From positions 1 to 57,500 of the forward strand of contig JAFEFM010000421.1 of NCBI GenBank assembly GCA_018240585.1: DNA of 57,500 nt, in the 5' to 3' direction. Within the stretch, counting starts at the first letter, position 1, and every line of letters starts with the position of its first letter. The translations under genes were made by a program, and so were the position numbers. Of the stretch, positions 16,436-28,616 are shown piece by piece. The notes beneath the pieces were generated by a model that had not been told where the DNA came from, searched no databases, and worked only from the letters and a program-made list of their open reading frames with translations. Origin of the DNA: Pseudomonadota bacterium. GTDB taxonomy: Bacteria > Pseudomonadota > Gammaproteobacteria > Burkholderiales > Rhodocyclaceae.

Positions 16436-17539
16436 ATGTCCCATCTCGAACTTATCGACATCGACCTCGCCTTTGGCAGCCATCAGGTCGTGCACCGGCT
16501 TTCCCTGCAGCTTGAAAAGGGGCAGATCGGCTGCCTGCTGGGCCCGTCGGGCTGCGGCAAGACGACGGTACTGCGATGCATCGCCGGCTTCGAACCACTT
16601 GCCGGCGGCAAGATCCGGCTCGACGGCGCCATCGTCAGCGGGGCTGGCGTTCACCTGCCGCCAGAGCGGCGGCGCATCGGCATGGTGTTCCAGGACTACG
16701 CGCTGTTCCCCCATCTGACGGTGGCCGAGAACGTCGCTTTCGGCCTGCGCGGAGAGCGTGCATCTGCACGCCGCGAGCGCGTCGGGGAACTGCTCGCCCT
16801 CGTCGGGCTGGCCGAGCACGGCCGCAAGTACCCGCACGAAATGTCGGGCGGGCAGCAACAACGCGTCGCGCTCGCCCGCGCGCTGGCGCCGCGCCCCAGC
16901 CTGCTGCTGCTGGACGAACCTTTCTCCAACCTCGACGTGGAACTGCGCGAACGGCTGTCGCTGGAAGTGCGCGAGATCATCAAGGCGACCGACACCACCG
17001 CCATCCTGGTGACGCACGACCAGCACGAGGCCTTCGCCGTGGCCGACGAGATCGGCATCATGAACCAGGGCTGCATCCAGCAATGGGACACGCCCTACAA
17101 CCTTTATCACCGCCCGGCCAGCCGCTTCGTGGCCGACTTCATCGGCCAGGGCGTGTTCCTGCCGGGCGTGGTGCTGAGCGAGCATCAGGTCGAGGTCGAA
17201 CTGGGCACGCTCAGCAGCGCCACTCCGCTCGAGTGCAGCGCGGGCTGCGCCCAATGCGGGAAGAGCTGCCGCGTCGACGTTCTGCTGCGCCCCGACGACA
17301 TCGTGCATGACGACTGCAGCCCGCTGAAGGCACAGGTGGCGCACAAGGCCTTCCGCGGCGCCGACATCCTGTACACGCTGCGTCTGGCAAGCGGCGCGAA
17401 GGTACTTTCGCTGGTGCCCAGCCACCACAACCACTGCATCGGCGAGCGCATCGGCATCCGCCTCGACGTCGACCATGTGGTGGCTTTCCGCAACGAGGCA
17501 CCGCGCGCACGCGAAGTCGCGGTCCGGTTTGCGGCATGA
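16436..17539 (+). CDS. fbpC: Ferric iron ABC transporter, ATP-binding protein
   Basis: 367 residues. Walker A GPSGCGKTT (36-44), Q-loop FQDYALFPH, signature SGGQQQRVALARAL and Walker B LLLLDEPFSNLD are intact. The C-terminal regulatory domain (TOBE-like) contains an unusual four-cysteine cluster, C267-x3-C271-x2-C274-x3-C278, that could bind zinc or an Fe-S cluster. It energises FbpB. The ATG at 16436 was chosen; a TTG three codons upstream is less likely. The stop overlaps the aat start by four bases (ATGA), linking an iron transporter to protein turnover by position. Confidence 0.93.
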   Translation: MSHLELIDIDLAFGSHQVVHRLSLQLEKGQIGCLLGPSGCGKTTVLRCIAGFEPLAGGKIRLDGAIVSGAGVHLPPERRRIGMVFQDYALFPHLTVAENVAFGLRGERASARRERVGELLALVGLAEHGRKYPHEMSGGQQQRVALARALAPRPSLLLLDEPFSNLDVELRERLSLEVREIIKATDTTAILVTHDQHEAFAVADEIGIMNQGCIQQWDTPYNLYHRPASRFVADFIGQGVFLPGVVLSEHQVEVELGTLSSATPLECSAGCAQCGKSCRVDVLLRPDDIVHDDCSPLKAQVAHKAFRGADILYTLRLASGAKVLSLVPSHHNHCIGERIGIRLDVDHVVAFRNEAPRAREVAVRFAA

Positions 17540-18243
17540 TCCCCTGGCTTGCAGGACGGCCGGCATTTCCGCCTGTCGACTGCGCGCTTGCCAAACCCAA
17601 CGGCCTGCTCGCCGCGGGTGGCGAGCTCAGCCCGCACTGGCTGCTCGAAGCTTACCGGCACGGCATCTTTCCCTGGTTCAGCGACGGCGAACCCATCCTG
17701 TGGTGGAGCCCGGCCCCCCGCCTGGTGCTGTTGCCGGGCGACATCCGCATCAGCCGCTCGCTGCGCAAACGCCTGCGCCGAGGCGAATTCGAAGTTCGCC
17801 TCGACACTGCCTTCGCCGAGGTAGTGGCCGGCTGCGCCGCGCCGCGCAGCGGCAGCGCCGGCACCTGGATCACCACCGCCATGCAGGCGGCGTATGGCGT
17901 GATGCATGAACTGGGCTACGCTCACAGTGTCGAATGCTGGCAGGCTGGCGAGTTGGTGGGCGGCCTCTATGGCATGGCGGTGGGCCGGGTCTTCTTTGGT
18001 GAATCGATGTTCGCGCGTGTGACGGATGCCTCCAAGGTGGCGCTGGCGCACTTGGCGCGCTTGCTGGAGCTGAGCGACTATGCGGTCATCGACTGCCAGA
18101 TGACCACCGCCCACCTTCAGTCGCTGGGCGCGCGGGAAATTTCGCGCGCCGACTTCTCGGCATGCCTCGCACGCTGGACACGGGAGGGCGCGCCGCCGTG
18201 CAAGTGGACGAGTGACGCAATTGCGGCATTGGCGTGGGACTGA
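17536..18243 (+). CDS. aat: Leucyl/phenylalanyl-tRNA--protein transferase
   Basis: 235 residues, the normal length. GLLAAGGELSPHWLLEAYRHGIFPWF is broken here into GLLAAGGELS and YRHGIFPWFSDGEP, both diagnostic; later GGLYGMAVGRVFFGESMF and IDCQMTTAHLQSLGA are conserved substrate-site segments. Aat attaches Leu or Phe to N-terminal Arg or Lys residues, marking proteins for ClpAP degradation (N-end rule). It overlaps fbpC by four bases and is followed after 30 bases by bpt, which serves the acidic half of the same pathway. Confidence 0.97.
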   Translation: MIPWLAGRPAFPPVDCALAKPNGLLAAGGELSPHWLLEAYRHGIFPWFSDGEPILWWSPAPRLVLLPGDIRISRSLRKRLRRGEFEVRLDTAFAEVVAGCAAPRSGSAGTWITTAMQAAYGVMHELGYAHSVECWQAGELVGGLYGMAVGRVFFGESMFARVTDASKVALAHLARLLELSDYAVIDCQMTTAHLQSLGAREISRADFSACLARWTREGAPPCKWTSDAIAALAWD

Positions 18244-18273
18244 CACAGGATCGCTTATGGCAGGGATTGCACG

Positions 18274-19029
18274 ATGCAGAAGGACTATCCTTACGCGCTG
18301 ATCCAGTTCTATGCGACGGCTCCGTACGCCTGCTCTTACCTGCCCGACCGTAGCGCGCGATCGCAGGTGGCAACGCCTGGCCACCTGATCGACACCACCC
18401 TCTACAGCGAACTGGTGCGTCGCGGCTTCCGCCGCAGTGGTGTCTTCACCTACCGTCCGCATTGCGACGACTGCAATGCCTGCGTGCCTGTGCGCATCCC
18501 GGTCGAGCGCTTCAGCCCGGCGCGCAGCCAGCGCCGCGCCTGGGCACAGCACGAAGGCCTGCAGCCATTCGAGCACCCGCTCATGTTCTCCGAAGAGCAC
18601 TATGCGCTGTATCAGCGCTACCAGGCCGCCCGGCATCCGGGAGGCGGAATGGATCTCGACAACCGCGAGCAGTACACGCATTTCCTGCTGCAGAGCCACG
18701 TCGAAACCCGGCTGGTGGAGTTTCGCGAAGGTGACACGCTGCGCATGGTGAGCGTGATCGACCGCCTCGACGACGGGCTCTCCAGCGTCTATACGTTCTA
18801 CGATCCCGACGTGCCGCGCGCAGCCTACGGCACCTACGGCATCCTGTGGCAGATCGAGACCTGCCGCCGCCTGGGGCTGCCCCACCTCTACCTGGGCTAC
18901 TGGATCGAGGAAAGCCCCAAAATGGCCTACAAGATCCGCTTCCGCCCGCTGGAGCGCTACCGCAACGGCGAGTGGGTGACGCTGGAGGCGGCGCCGGACG
19001 CAGTGCGGGCACCACGAACATCGTCGTAG
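18274..19029 (+). CDS. bpt: Aspartate/glutamate leucyltransferase (Bpt)
   Basis: 251 residues. The N-terminal [16 protein letters not shown], the [21 protein letters not shown] segment with paired cysteines, and the C-terminal [18 protein letters not shown] are hallmarks of bacterial Bpt, related to eukaryotic arginyltransferases. It adds Leu to proteins that begin with Asp or Glu, creating N-end-rule substrates for ClpAP. Together with aat it gives both branches of leucine-transfer in one operon. Confidence 0.96.
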   Translation: MQKDYPYALIQFYATAPYACSYLPDRSARSQVATPGHLIDTTLYSELVRRGFRRSGVFTYRPHCDDCNACVPVRIPVERFSPARSQRRAWAQHEGLQPFEHPLMFSEEHYALYQRYQAARHPGGGMDLDNREQYTHFLLQSHVETRLVEFREGDTLRMVSVIDRLDDGLSSVYTFYDPDVPRAAYGTYGILWQIETCRRLGLPHLYLGYWIEESPKMAYKIRFRPLERYRNGEWVTLEAAPDAVRAPRTSS

Positions 19030-19057
19030 TGCATCGCACAAAAAGCGGCCGAATCGC

Positions 19058-19063
19058 TACAAT
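19058..19063 (+). promoter_or_regulatory. Possible -10 element of pyrD
   Basis: TACAAT (5 of 6 to consensus) ends 6 bases before the pyrD ATG. The -35 region is weak (CGCACA at 17-base spacing). If used, the transcript would start at or next to the ATG. Confidence 0.35.
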
Positions 19064-19069
19064 CGGCCC

Positions 19070-20080
19070 ATGCTCTACGACATCGTCCGCCCCTTCCTGT
19101 TTTCGCTCGACCCGGAAACCGCCCACAATTTCACCATCGGCATGCTGAATGCTGCGGGTCGCCTGCTGCCCGCAGCACAGCCTGCGCCTGGCGAACCGGT
19201 CGACGTGATGGGCCTGCGCTTCCCCAACCGCATCGGCCTTGCCGCCGGGCTCGACAAGAACGGCGAAGCCATCGACGGCCTCGCGCAGCTCGGCTTCGGC
19301 TTTCTGGAAATCGGCACGATCACACCGCGCCCGCAGCCGGGCAACCCACGCCCCCGCATGTTCCGCCTGCCGGAAGTGCGCGGCATCATCAACCGCATGG
19401 GCTTCAACAACCACGGCGTGGACGTGCTGGTCGCCAACGTCAAGGCGGCACGGTTCAAGGGCATCCTGGGCATCAACATCGGCAAGAACTTCGACACCCC
19501 GATCGAACGCGCCGCCGACGATTACCTCGCCTGCCTGGACAAGGTTTACCCGCTGGCGAGCTACGTCGCCGTCAACATTTCGTCGCCCAACACCAAGAAC
19601 CTGCGCCAGTTGCAGGGCGAATCCGAACTGGACGAGCTGCTCGGCAGGCTGAAGGCGGCACAGACGCGACTGGCCGACGTGCATGGCCGCTACGTGCCGC
19701 TCACGCTCAAGATCGCGCCCGACCTGGAGCCGGCGCAGGTCATCAACATCGCCGACGCCCTGCGCCGCCACCGCATCGACGGGGTGATCGCGACCAACAC
19801 CACGATCGCGCGCGACAAGGTGCAGGGCGTGCGATTCGCCGAACAGACCGGTGGCTTGTCGGGCGCCCCCGTGTTCGAGGCCTCCACCGCAGTCGTGCGC
19901 CAGCTCGCCTCGGCGCTTGCGGGCGAACTTCCGATCATCGCCGTCGGCGGCGTGCTCGACGGCCGCGGCGCGCGCGCCAAACTCGAGGCGGGCGCGGCGC
20001 TGGTGCAGCTCTACAGCGGCCTGGTCTATCGCGGGCCTGGCCTCGTGCGCGAATGCGTGCGGGCCACGACGCACGCCTGA
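19070..20080 (+). CDS. pyrD: Dihydroorotate dehydrogenase, quinone type
   Basis: 336 residues, class 2 enzyme. The N-terminal helix pair ([16 protein letters not shown]) is the membrane/quinone-associated part; [42 protein letters not shown] and [14 protein letters not shown] (with the catalytic Ser) are FMN- and orotate-site segments. It oxidises dihydroorotate to orotate in pyrimidine synthesis, passing electrons to quinone at the inner membrane. A separate promoter upstream is possible. Confidence 0.97.
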   Translation: MLYDIVRPFLFSLDPETAHNFTIGMLNAAGRLLPAAQPAPGEPVDVMGLRFPNRIGLAAGLDKNGEAIDGLAQLGFGFLEIGTITPRPQPGNPRPRMFRLPEVRGIINRMGFNNHGVDVLVANVKAARFKGILGINIGKNFDTPIERAADDYLACLDKVYPLASYVAVNISSPNTKNLRQLQGESELDELLGRLKAAQTRLADVHGRYVPLTLKIAPDLEPAQVINIADALRRHRIDGVIATNTTIARDKVQGVRFAEQTGGLSGAPVFEASTAVVRQLASALAGELPIIAVGGVLDGRGARAKLEAGAALVQLYSGLVYRGPGLVRECVRATTHA

Positions 20081-20211
20081 ACCGTCTTCGGCCAGATCGC
20101 CGCGCTGCGGCGACCGCGCCGACGCGCTATGCTGCATGAAAGGCCGGGCGTCGTTCCGATCCATTGAGCCACGCTCGCGCCCGAGGCGAATGCCATCGGA
20201 GGCTGACGCGC

Positions 20212-24152
<3,941 letters not shown>

Positions 24153-24156
<4 letters not shown>

Positions 24157-25064
24157 ACGGCATCGCCCTGCTCGACAAGCTCGCCACCACCGTCGCGGAA
24201 GGCCGGCCCGCGGTGTGGGTCACGGTCGTGGCAACACGCGGCTCCACACCGCGCGAGACGGGCGCATCCATGCTGGTTGACGCCGGGACAATCGCCGGCA
24301 GCATAGGCGGAGGCCGGCTCGAGCTGTGTGCGATCGAACGTGCCCGCGCCCTGCTGCAAGGCGCAACGGACCGCGAGGCACCTTCCCGGCAGCTCGAGCG
24401 CATGCCGCTGGGCGCGCGCCTGGGCCAGTGCTGTGGCGGCGAGATGATGCTCGCGTTCGATGTCGTGCTGCCGTCGCGGGCAGACTGGGTCGCCGGGGCC
24501 CGTGCCGCGCAAGCCATCGGTGCGGACTGGCGCACCCTGCTCGGCGCGCATCTTCCGCCCTGTGCCTTTGCGGGGATCGAGCGCCTGCCGGTGGCACTCT
24601 TCGGTGCCGGCCACGTTGGACGGGCACTCGCCACGCTGCTCGTCCGCCTCCCCGTGTCGCTGACCTGGATCGACAGCCGCGAAGCCGCCTTCTCCCCCGA
24701 GTCGGAGACAGCAATGCGCCGCGTCGTCAGCGACGCACCGGAAGCGGAGGTCGCTACGCTGCCCCCAGAATGCGCCGCCGTGGTCATGACGCACAGCCAT
24801 GCGCTGGACCTGGAGATCGTCCATGCCTGGCTGCGCCGCGGCGACTTCCGCTTCCTGGGGCTGATCGGCTCGCGTACCAAGCGAAAGCGCTTCGAACATC
24901 AACTGCGTCTGCGTGGCCACGGCGAGGCGGCGCTGTCGCGGCTTGTCTGCCCTATCGGCGTCGATGGCATCCGCGGCAAAGAGCCGGAGGTGATCGCGGT
25001 GGCGATTGCGGCACAATTGCTTCGCCTGCGAGCGCAAACCCGATTCCCGGAACGTCAGCCTTGA
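24153..25064 (+). CDS. xdhC: Xanthine dehydrogenase accessory protein XdhC
   Basis: 303 residues. VTVVATRGSTPRETGASMLVD and GSIGGGRLE form the N-terminal XdhC/CoxI domain; LGQCCGGEMMLAF has the conserved paired Cys; and VALFGAGHVGRALATLL with LIGSRTKRKRF is the C-terminal Rossmann-like domain. XdhC binds molybdenum cofactor, helps its sulfuration and inserts it into xanthine dehydrogenase. The start overlaps the dehydrogenase stop by four bases (ATGA). Confidence 0.95.
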
Positions 25065-26389
25065 CCAAAGCACACTCCCCGCCGCCCGATCCGCCGCCCC
25101 TGCGCGCTGTACGCGGCGAGATCCTGTATTTCACCGACGATCCTGCTGTCGCCGGCGCCGGAGCCCAGGCGCATTTTCCCGATGGCCTGATGCTGATACG
25201 CAACGGCCTGGTCGATGCGGTCGGACCATCTGCCGAACTGCTGCCGCAACTGCCAGCCGGAGTCGCGGTGGATGATCATCGCGACAAGCTGATCCTGCCC
25301 GGGTTCATCGACACCCATGTCCATTACGCCCAGCTCGACGTCATCGCCAGCCCGGGCGAGCAGTTGCTGAGCTGGCTGGAGAAATACACCTTCCCTGCCG
25401 AAGCGCGCTTTGCCGATCAGGAGTATGCACAGGCCTCGGCGGACTTCTTCTGCGACGAACTGCTGCGCAACGGCACGACGACTGCGCTGGCTTTCGCGAC
25501 GGTGCATCCCGGATCAGCCGATGCCCTTTTCGCCGCCGCCCGGCGCCGGCGCATGCGCATGATCACCGGCAAGGTACTGATGGACCGGCATTGCCCCGAC
25601 GACCTCTGCGACCTGGGCGGCACCGGCGAGACCGAGACGCGCGCCCTGATCGAACGCTGGCACGGCCGCGACCGCCTCGACTACGCCGTGACTCCGCGCT
25701 TCCCCGCCACCTCGTCCGCGGCGCAGATGGAGGCGGCCGGAAGGCTGTTCGCGGAATTCCCCGGCCTTTACCTGCAGTCCCACCTCGCCGAAAACCGCGA
25801 GGAAGTGGCCTGGATCGCGCGAATGCATCCCGGCGTGCGCAGCTACCTGGACGTGTTCGCACGCTTCGGCCAGCTCGGGCCGCGCAGCTTGCTGGCGCAC
25901 TGCATCTGGATCGACGACGAGGACCGCGCCCGCATGGCCGCGGCTGGCGCAGCGATCAGCTTCTGCCCCACCTCGAACCTCTTTCTCGGCTCCGGCCTTT
26001 TCGACCTCGCGCGCGCTCGCGAGCACGGCGTGCGCGTCGGTATGGGCACCGATGTCGGTGCGGGAACCAGCCTGTCGATGCTGCAGACCCTGGGCGAGGC
26101 ATACAAGGTCCTGCAGTTGCAGGGCCAGAAGCTCGGCGCGGAAGAGGCCTTCTATCTTGCCACGCTGGGTGGTGCCCGCAGCCTATACCGGGACGCGTGC
26201 ATCGGCAGCCTCGCCCCCGGCCGCGAGGCGGATTTCGTCGTGCTCGACCCCGCGGCCACGCCGCTGATCGCCCGCCGCACGGCGCAGTGCGCGACGCTGG
26301 CCGAGCGCCTGTTCGTGTTCATGACGCTGGGTGACGACCGCGCCATCCACGCCACTTACATCCTCGGGGAAGCCGCGTGGCGACGCTGA
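25061..26389 (+). CDS. guaD: Guanine deaminase
   Basis: 442 residues, amidohydrolase family, near the 439 of E. coli GuaD. Zinc-site motifs are LPGFIDTHVHYAQLDV, LQSHLAENREEV, LLAHCIWIDDED and MGTDVGAGTSLSML. It converts guanine to xanthine, feeding the xanthine dehydrogenase encoded just upstream. The best start is TTG at 25061, whose TTGA overlaps the xdhC stop; no ATG or GTG lies close, and the overlap pattern matches the neighbouring gene pairs. With the two upstream genes it forms a guanine-to-urate module. Confidence 0.93.
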   Translation: MTKAHSPPPDPPPLRAVRGEILYFTDDPAVAGAGAQAHFPDGLMLIRNGLVDAVGPSAELLPQLPAGVAVDDHRDKLILPGFIDTHVHYAQLDVIASPGEQLLSWLEKYTFPAEARFADQEYAQASADFFCDELLRNGTTTALAFATVHPGSADALFAAARRRRMRMITGKVLMDRHCPDDLCDLGGTGETETRALIERWHGRDRLDYAVTPRFPATSSAAQMEAAGRLFAEFPGLYLQSHLAENREEVAWIARMHPGVRSYLDVFARFGQLGPRSLLAHCIWIDDEDRARMAAAGAAISFCPTSNLFLGSGLFDLARAREHGVRVGMGTDVGAGTSLSMLQTLGEAYKVLQLQGQKLGAEEAFYLATLGGARSLYRDACIGSLAPGREADFVVLDPAATPLIARRTAQCATLAERLFVFMTLGDDRAIHATYILGEAAWRR

Positions 26390-26622
26390 CCGCGCCAGAC
26401 CCCGCGCCGCCCAAGCCCTTGGGCGAATGACCCGAATCCGGCGCAGGAATGGTCGATCAGGTAAAATGAGCAACTTTTTCCTGGGCCTTCCGAATTGATG
26501 GCGTCAAGCCCCTTCTCCCCCTGCAGGACCGCGCGTATGCCCGCGCACCCGGCGCGCAGCCCGCTTCTGCGGGCGAGGCACGATGGGCGCGCGCGACACT
26601 CGCTGGCGGGTGCCGTACGGTG
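26390..26622. other. Intergenic region between guaD and the glycosyl-transfer genes
   Basis: 233 bases without a gene that I can support. A TAAAAT -10-like hexamer at 26462-26467 could belong to a promoter for the downstream operon, but no -35 element is convincing. No hairpin terminator for guaD was found. Confidence 0.4.
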
Positions 26623-27567
26623 ATGAAGCGTCTGCTCGCCGTCGCACTGAGCATCGCGCTGCTCGCATGGCTCGCCAGCAACGGCCACTGGCGGGCGCTG
26701 GCGGAGAGCTTCGTGCACCTGCCGGCTTCGGTGTTGGCGCTCGCCGGGCTCGGCTTTGCCGCAAGCTATGTCCTGCGCGCGCTGCGCGTGTTCGACGAAT
26801 TCCGCAGCGACGCCCGCGGGCACTTTGCCGCTTGCCTGCGCATCGTGCTGATCCATAACGCAATGGTTAACGTGGTGCCGTTTCGCGGTGGCGAGGCGGC
26901 TTTCCCGCTGCTGCTGCGCCAGACGTTCGGCACGCCGGTGGCGCGCGCCGTCGCTTCGCTGTTCTGGTTCCGCCTGCAGGACGCGCTGGTGGTCGGCATC
27001 GTCGCCGCCGCCGTCTGGCCAGGCGTGCCACTTGCGCTGCGCGCCGCAGGTGCCCTTGGCCTGATCCTGTTTGCGCTCGCGCTACCGCGCTGGGCGCGCG
27101 CACGGCACGACTGGGCGGAGCGTGGCGCCTTGGCCGCCAAGCTGGGCAAGCTGCGCGACGCCTTTGCCGATTCGACCCGGCATGCGCGCTTCGGCTGGCT
27201 GTGGACCGTCGCGAACTGGTCGGTGAAGCTCGCGGCCCAATCCCTGCTGCTGGCGGCGGTCCTCGGCGCATCGCTGGGCACCGGCGCTGCCGGCGCACTC
27301 GGCGCCGAACTGGCCGCCATCCTGCCGATCCAGGGCGTGGCCGGCTTCGGAACCTACGAGGCCGGGGCCGCGGCCGCCTTGCTGCCCTCAGGTATCGGGT
27401 TCGAGGAGGGCCTGCGCGCCGCCCTCGCTCTCCACCTCTTCGTCATCGGCTGCGCGCTGGCGGCTGGCGCGCTGGCGGCGCTGCTGATCGCCGCGCCCAG
27501 AGCCGCAACTCCAAGCGGGTCCCCCCCGCCCTCCAACGAATCCTCGAGCACTGCACCGCATTCATGA
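26623..27567 (+). CDS. Flippase-like integral membrane protein (LPG-synthase TM/UPF0104 family)
   Basis: 314 residues with 7-8 predicted membrane helices. VVPFRGGEAAFPLLLR in the first third and LPIQGVAGFGTYEAG near the end are the two conserved re-entrant-like motifs of the lysylphosphatidylglycerol synthase TM/UPF0104 family. Such proteins often sit with lipid-linked sugar transferases and may move a polyprenyl-linked sugar across the inner membrane; the activity here is inferred. A GTG just before the ATG is an alternative start. It overlaps the next gene by four bases. Confidence 0.82.
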   Translation: MKRLLAVALSIALLAWLASNGHWRALAESFVHLPASVLALAGLGFAASYVLRALRVFDEFRSDARGHFAACLRIVLIHNAMVNVVPFRGGEAAFPLLLRQTFGTPVARAVASLFWFRLQDALVVGIVAAAVWPGVPLALRAAGALGLILFALALPRWARARHDWAERGALAAKLGKLRDAFADSTRHARFGWLWTVANWSVKLAAQSLLLAAVLGASLGTGAAGALGAELAAILPIQGVAGFGTYEAGAAAALLPSGIGFEEGLRAALALHLFVIGCALAAGALAALLIAAPRAATPSGSPPPSNESSSTAPHS

Positions 27568-28616
27568 ACCTGCAAACCCGATCCCCGCTTCCGCCCGCAG
27601 AACCTCAGATTCCCGAAGGACTGCCGGAACACACGCTGTCGGTCGTCGTACCGATGTACAACGAGGCCGAAAACGTCGAACCGCTGCTCGACCGCATCCA
27701 CCTTGCGCTGGGGCCCTACCCGTGGCCGTGGGAGGTGGTGCTGGTCGATGACGGCAGCTCGGACGCGACGCCCGCCGAGCTGGAGCGCTGCGCAAAGGTC
27801 TTTGGCCCGCATGTGCGCGTCGTCGAGCTGATGCGCAACTTCAAGCAGACGGCTGCGATGCAGGCCGGCCTGGACGCCGCGCGCGGCAGCGTGATCGTGA
27901 CGATGGACGGCGACCTGCAGAACGATCCGATCGACATCCCGCGCATGGCCTATCGTCTGCTGACCGAAGACCTGGACCTGGTCGCCGGCTGGCGCAAGGA
28001 CCGCCAGGACGGCTTGCTGCTACGCAAGGTCCCGTCGCGCATCGCCAACCGCCTGATCGCACGCATGACCGGGGTGCACCTGAAGGACTACGGCTGCAGC
28101 CTGAAGGTATTCCGCGCCAGCGCGATCAAGAACGTGCGCCTGTACGGCGAGATGCACCGCTTCATCCCGGCCTGGCTGGCGACCGTGACCACGCCGCGCC
28201 GCATCGCGCAGGAAGTCGTCACCCACCACGCGCGCGTGTTCGGCGAATCGAAATACGGCATCTCGCGCACCTTCCGCGTCGTGCTCGACCTGATCTTCGT
28301 GTACTTCTTCATGCGCTTCCGCACGCGCCCCGGCCATTTCTTCGGCGGCATCGGCATCGGCCTGGGCGCGATCGGCACGCTGATCCTGGCCTACCTCGCC
28401 GGTGTGAAGATCTTCCTCGGCGAATCGATCGGCACCCGTCCGCTGCTGTTCGCCGGTTTCTTCATGCTCATTGCGGGCGTGCAGATGGTGACCTCCGGCG
28501 TGCTGGCGGAGCTGCTGGCGCGCGTCTACTACGAGTCCGGCAGCTCCCGGGCCTATGTGGCGCGCGAACGAGATGCACTGCCCGAAGACGCAGGCTGGCA
28601 CCGGCCCGGCGCGTGA
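27564..28616 (+). CDS. Membrane glycosyltransferase family 2 (ArnC/DPM1-like)
   Basis: 350 residues. The GT2 domain at about 25-235 has LSVVVPMYNEAENV, LVDDGSSDAT, VTMDGDLQNDP with the metal-binding acids and LKDYGCSLKVFR. Two hydrophobic helices follow (about 250-330), the ArnC-type C-terminal membrane anchor. These enzymes load a sugar from a nucleotide donor onto undecaprenyl phosphate at the inner membrane's cytoplasmic face. The specific sugar is unknown. Its start overlaps the flippase-like gene and its stop overlaps the ArnT-like gene. Confidence 0.9.
   Translation: MNLQTRSPLPPAEPQIPEGLPEHTLSVVVPMYNEAENVEPLLDRIHLALGPYPWPWEVVLVDDGSSDATPAELERCAKVFGPHVRVVELMRNFKQTAAMQAGLDAARGSVIVTMDGDLQNDPIDIPRMAYRLLTEDLDLVAGWRKDRQDGLLLRKVPSRIANRLIARMTGVHLKDYGCSLKVFRASAIKNVRLYGEMHRFIPAWLATVTTPRRIAQEVVTHHARVFGESKYGISRTFRVVLDLIFVYFFMRFRTRPGHFFGGIGIGLGAIGTLILAYLAGVKIFLGESIGTRPLLFAGFFMLIAGVQMVTSGVLAELLARVYYESGSSRAYVARERDALPEDAGWHRPGA

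Noticed and set aside
20097-20113. 7-bp hairpin after pyrD
   Set aside because: Short stem without T-run; too common by chance in GC-rich DNA to call a terminator.
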